A stretch of 64,000 nucleotides of DNA from Geomonas oryzisoli (lineage in GTDB: Bacteria; Desulfobacterota; Desulfuromonadia; Geobacterales; Geobacteraceae). Below are positions 62,601 through 64,000 of the stretch, piece by piece. Location of the stretch: positions 2,389,501 through 2,453,500 of the forward strand of contig NZ_CP076723.1 in the NCBI RefSeq assembly GCF_018986915.1. The letters are read 5' to 3'. How positions within the stretch are numbered: the first letter of the stretch is position 1; each line of letters starts with the position of its first letter. The notes under the pieces are model-generated. The model ran no database searches. It was not told where the DNA came from and saw nothing but the letters and a program-made list of their open reading frames with translations. A program made the position numbers and the translations under genes.

Positions 62601-63554
62601 TTAAGTCGGGATGTTCACCAGGGACACCACCAGTTTCCGCCCCTCGGCATCGCACAACACGTCGAGGTTGACCTTACGGGCCTCGGGACCGGGCTCCTTG
62701 CGCTTGATCCCCATCCGGTCCACAACCAGCGTCTCCTTCCCCACCCAGAGATACTCCTCGGCGTGCCCCAGCACGTCGGCTACCACTGCGAGGTACACCT
62801 CCAGCATCTTGTCGTCTTTACCTATCTCCAGGAGCTGCGCCTCGATCTTTGCCAGTTGTTGCTCCAGGCCTGCCACGTCCGTAGCCGCGCCGGTGCGGGG
62901 ATCGAAGCCGAAACCGCCGCGGCTCAACAGGGAGAGCTTCGAATCCAAAAGGGTGCGGTGTTTTTCCAGGTTGCCCCGCCGGGTCTTGATCTCGGTTATT
63001 CTCCCCAGGGCGATGCGCAGCAGGTGGTCGTAGGCCCGGCGCTTCAACTGGTAGCGGGTTTCCTCTTCCTTGCCGTTGAGGTCGAGGATCCGGTGCGCCT
63101 CGAAGCTCACCGTCACCTGCGGCACGTCGCGCAGCACCAGGTCGCCCGATATCTCCGCCCCCAGGATAAGCCGTTCCTGTTTCTCCATGAGCAGCAGCCC
63201 CGTGGCGGCGTGCCGGCCGTTGCCGCGCGTGCCGCGCAGTTGCGCCACGCCCGGGTCGCGCTCCAGGAACTGCCCCATTTCGGCGGCGGAGATGAAGTAG
63301 GTGCGCAGGTAGGTGTCTTCGTCGTAGCGCTGCGGATCGAGCGTCAGGACAGGGCCGGTACCGTCCACCAGGGAGACCACGTGGCCTATGGCGTGCAGCA
63401 CGGCGGGGCGGAGTTTTTTCTTGTAGCCGAACACGGCGCGGATCCAGGGGTCGGTGCCGTCGACAGCGCGTTCAATGGCCTTGTTGACCAGGGCATCGGG
63501 CACGGCACCCGCCTTGGTGCCGCGCCGGAAGATGGAGTGAAGAAACCTCAGCAA
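62601..63554 (-). CDS. Conserved-looking protein of unknown function next to mlaA
   Basis: About 317 residues if read from TTG 63554, which has AGGAGG six bases upstream; a much longer frame continues upstream but only as a shadow of mlaA. No signal peptide or membrane helix is clear. A basic start (LRFLHSIFRRGTKAG) leads to an alpha/beta domain with GKEEETRYQLKRRAYDHLL, then a helical segment TDVAGLEQQLAKIEAQLLEIG, and a beta-rich end. I do not recognise the family. It starts 15 bases past the mlaA stop, so it should share its transcript and perhaps its role in outer-membrane lipid asymmetry. Confidence 0.7.
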   Translation of the reverse strand: MLRFLHSIFRRGTKAGAVPDALVNKAIERAVDGTDPWIRAVFGYKKKLRPAVLHAIGHVVSLVDGTGPVLTLDPQRYDEDTYLRTYFISAAEMGQFLERDPGVAQLRGTRGNGRHAATGLLLMEKQERLILGAEISGDLVLRDVPQVTVSFEAHRILDLNGKEEETRYQLKRRAYDHLLRIALGRITEIKTRRGNLEKHRTLLDSKLSLLSRGGFGFDPRTGAATDVAGLEQQLAKIEAQLLEIGKDDKMLEVYLAVVADVLGHAEEYLWVGKETLVVDRMGIKRKEPGPEARKVNLDVLCDAEGRKLVVSLVNIPT

Positions 63555-63568
63555 CTGCTGCCTCCTAC

Positions 63569-64000
63569 CTACTTCTGCTCTTTGGTTTGCTCGATGTCGA
63601 AATCGCGCTTCATCGTGTACAGGGTCCGGATCAGTTCGTACTCGAAGGGCGAGCCGGTCTGGCGGTACCTGAAGGGGGTGCGATGCCTGCGGTCGATGGC
63701 GTAGATCCCGGAATAGGCAAAGGTGAACGTGCTGTCGTTGATCCAGGCGACCGGGCCGAGATAGTTGGACGTGGCCAGGTCCGCGATCAGCCCCGTGGTA
63801 TCCCGGACGTTGGAGGCGCCCAGCACGGGGAGCATCAGGTAACTCCCGCTCCCGGTTCCGTAATGTCCGAGGGTGAGCCCGAAATCTTCGGTCTGGCGTT
63901 TGAGCCCCATCTTCTTCGCCTGATCCCACAAACCGCCGACACCGATGGTGGAGTTGATCACGAAGCGGCTCACGGTGATGCCGGCGCCCTTCAGATTGAA
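63569..64000 (-). CDS. mlaA: MlaA (VacJ) family outer-membrane lipoprotein, 5'-truncated by window edge
   Basis: The C-terminal 143 residues of an MlaA-type protein that removes mislocalised phospholipids from the outer leaflet. The visible stretch has SRFVINSTIGVGGLWD, EDFGLTLGHYGTGSGSYLML, PVLGASNVRDTTG and the terminal YELIRTLYTM, all diagnostic of the family. The signal peptide, lipobox and N-terminal helices lie beyond the window. An unrecognised gene follows on the same strand. Confidence 0.92.
   Translation of the reverse strand, partial: FNLKGAGITVSRFVINSTIGVGGLWDQAKKMGLKRQTEDFGLTLGHYGTGSGSYLMLPVLGASNVRDTTGLIADLATSNYLGPVAWINDSTFTFAYSGIYAIDRRHRTPFRYRQTGSPFEYELIRTLYTMKRDFDIEQTKEQK

Noticed and set aside
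63555-63929. Upstream half of the long frame containing the mlaA-adjacent gene
   Set aside because: It overlaps the coding part of mlaA in another frame and has an Arg/His/Pro-rich shadow composition.

Overview
The window looks like chromosome from a member of the Geobacteraceae (Geobacter / Geomonas / Citrifermentans type, Desulfuromonadales). The inference rests on three things: GC-rich coding sequence with strong AGGAGG ribosome sites; three multiheme c-type cytochromes, including a dodecaheme built of triheme c7 modules and a small triheme c7; and abundant palindromic intergenic repeats. No phage, integrase, transposase, rRNA or CRISPR array was seen.

Layout. 1-3.4 kb: truncated DUF1456 gene, a 21-bp tandem repeat array, and ftsH. 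3.4-17.8 kb: housekeeping genes mostly on the minus strand (hydroxyacid dehydrogenase, nth, PHP-domain protein, cytidylate-kinase-like/BON fusion, rubrerythrin, a SPOR / helical / MglA-like / MgtC operon, EF-G-2, coaX, nadC-birA). 17.9-22.5 kb: dodecaheme cytochrome, PAP2 phosphatase, DUF72, a secreted intradiol-dioxygenase-like protein, YaeQ, and a cysteine-cluster protein. 22.6-31.1 kb: purine/pyrimidine operon purB-mscS-purL-purQ-purF-pyrE. 31.2-34.2 kb: WalJ-like hydrolase and a sensor kinase. 34.4-38.1 kb: glycolytic operon gap-pgk-tpiA-secG. 38.1-40.4 kb: a tandemly duplicated tRNA-Leu(GAG) unit, a second and unrelated 21-bp tandem array, a ferritin-like gene, tRNA-Leu(CAG) and tRNA-Ala(GGC). 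41.3-48.3 kb: three consecutive multi-domain histidine kinases. 48.3-51.9 kb: LysR/YeiH divergent pair, triheme c7, DinB and GNAT proteins. 51.9-56.5 kb: cysteine desulfurase and the sulfate-activation genes cysH-cysD-cysN. 56.8-58.1 kb: MATE exporter. 58.5-61.9 kb: a periplasmic triple-rhodanese protein with an in-frame UGA, followed by a nonaheme cytochrome. 62.0-64 kb: small secreted protein, an unrecognised gene and a truncated mlaA.

The most interesting locus is 58501-59898. A heme-motif-bearing triple-rhodanese protein reads straight through a TGA at 59122-59124. The TGA falls in the first rhodanese active loop, five residues after its cysteine, and a compact hairpin fits the bacterial SECIS pattern just downstream. 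I read it as a selenocysteine codon. The next gene is a multiheme cytochrome with nine CXXCH sites plus an unusual CX8CH motif, so the two may form a periplasmic sulfur/selenium redox unit. Other points worth a look are two unrelated 21-bp satellite-like arrays, an MglA-like GTPase with altered P-loop and switch residues, a hybrid sensor with two complete kinase cores, a purine operon that includes a mechanosensitive channel, and several families of inverted-repeat elements.
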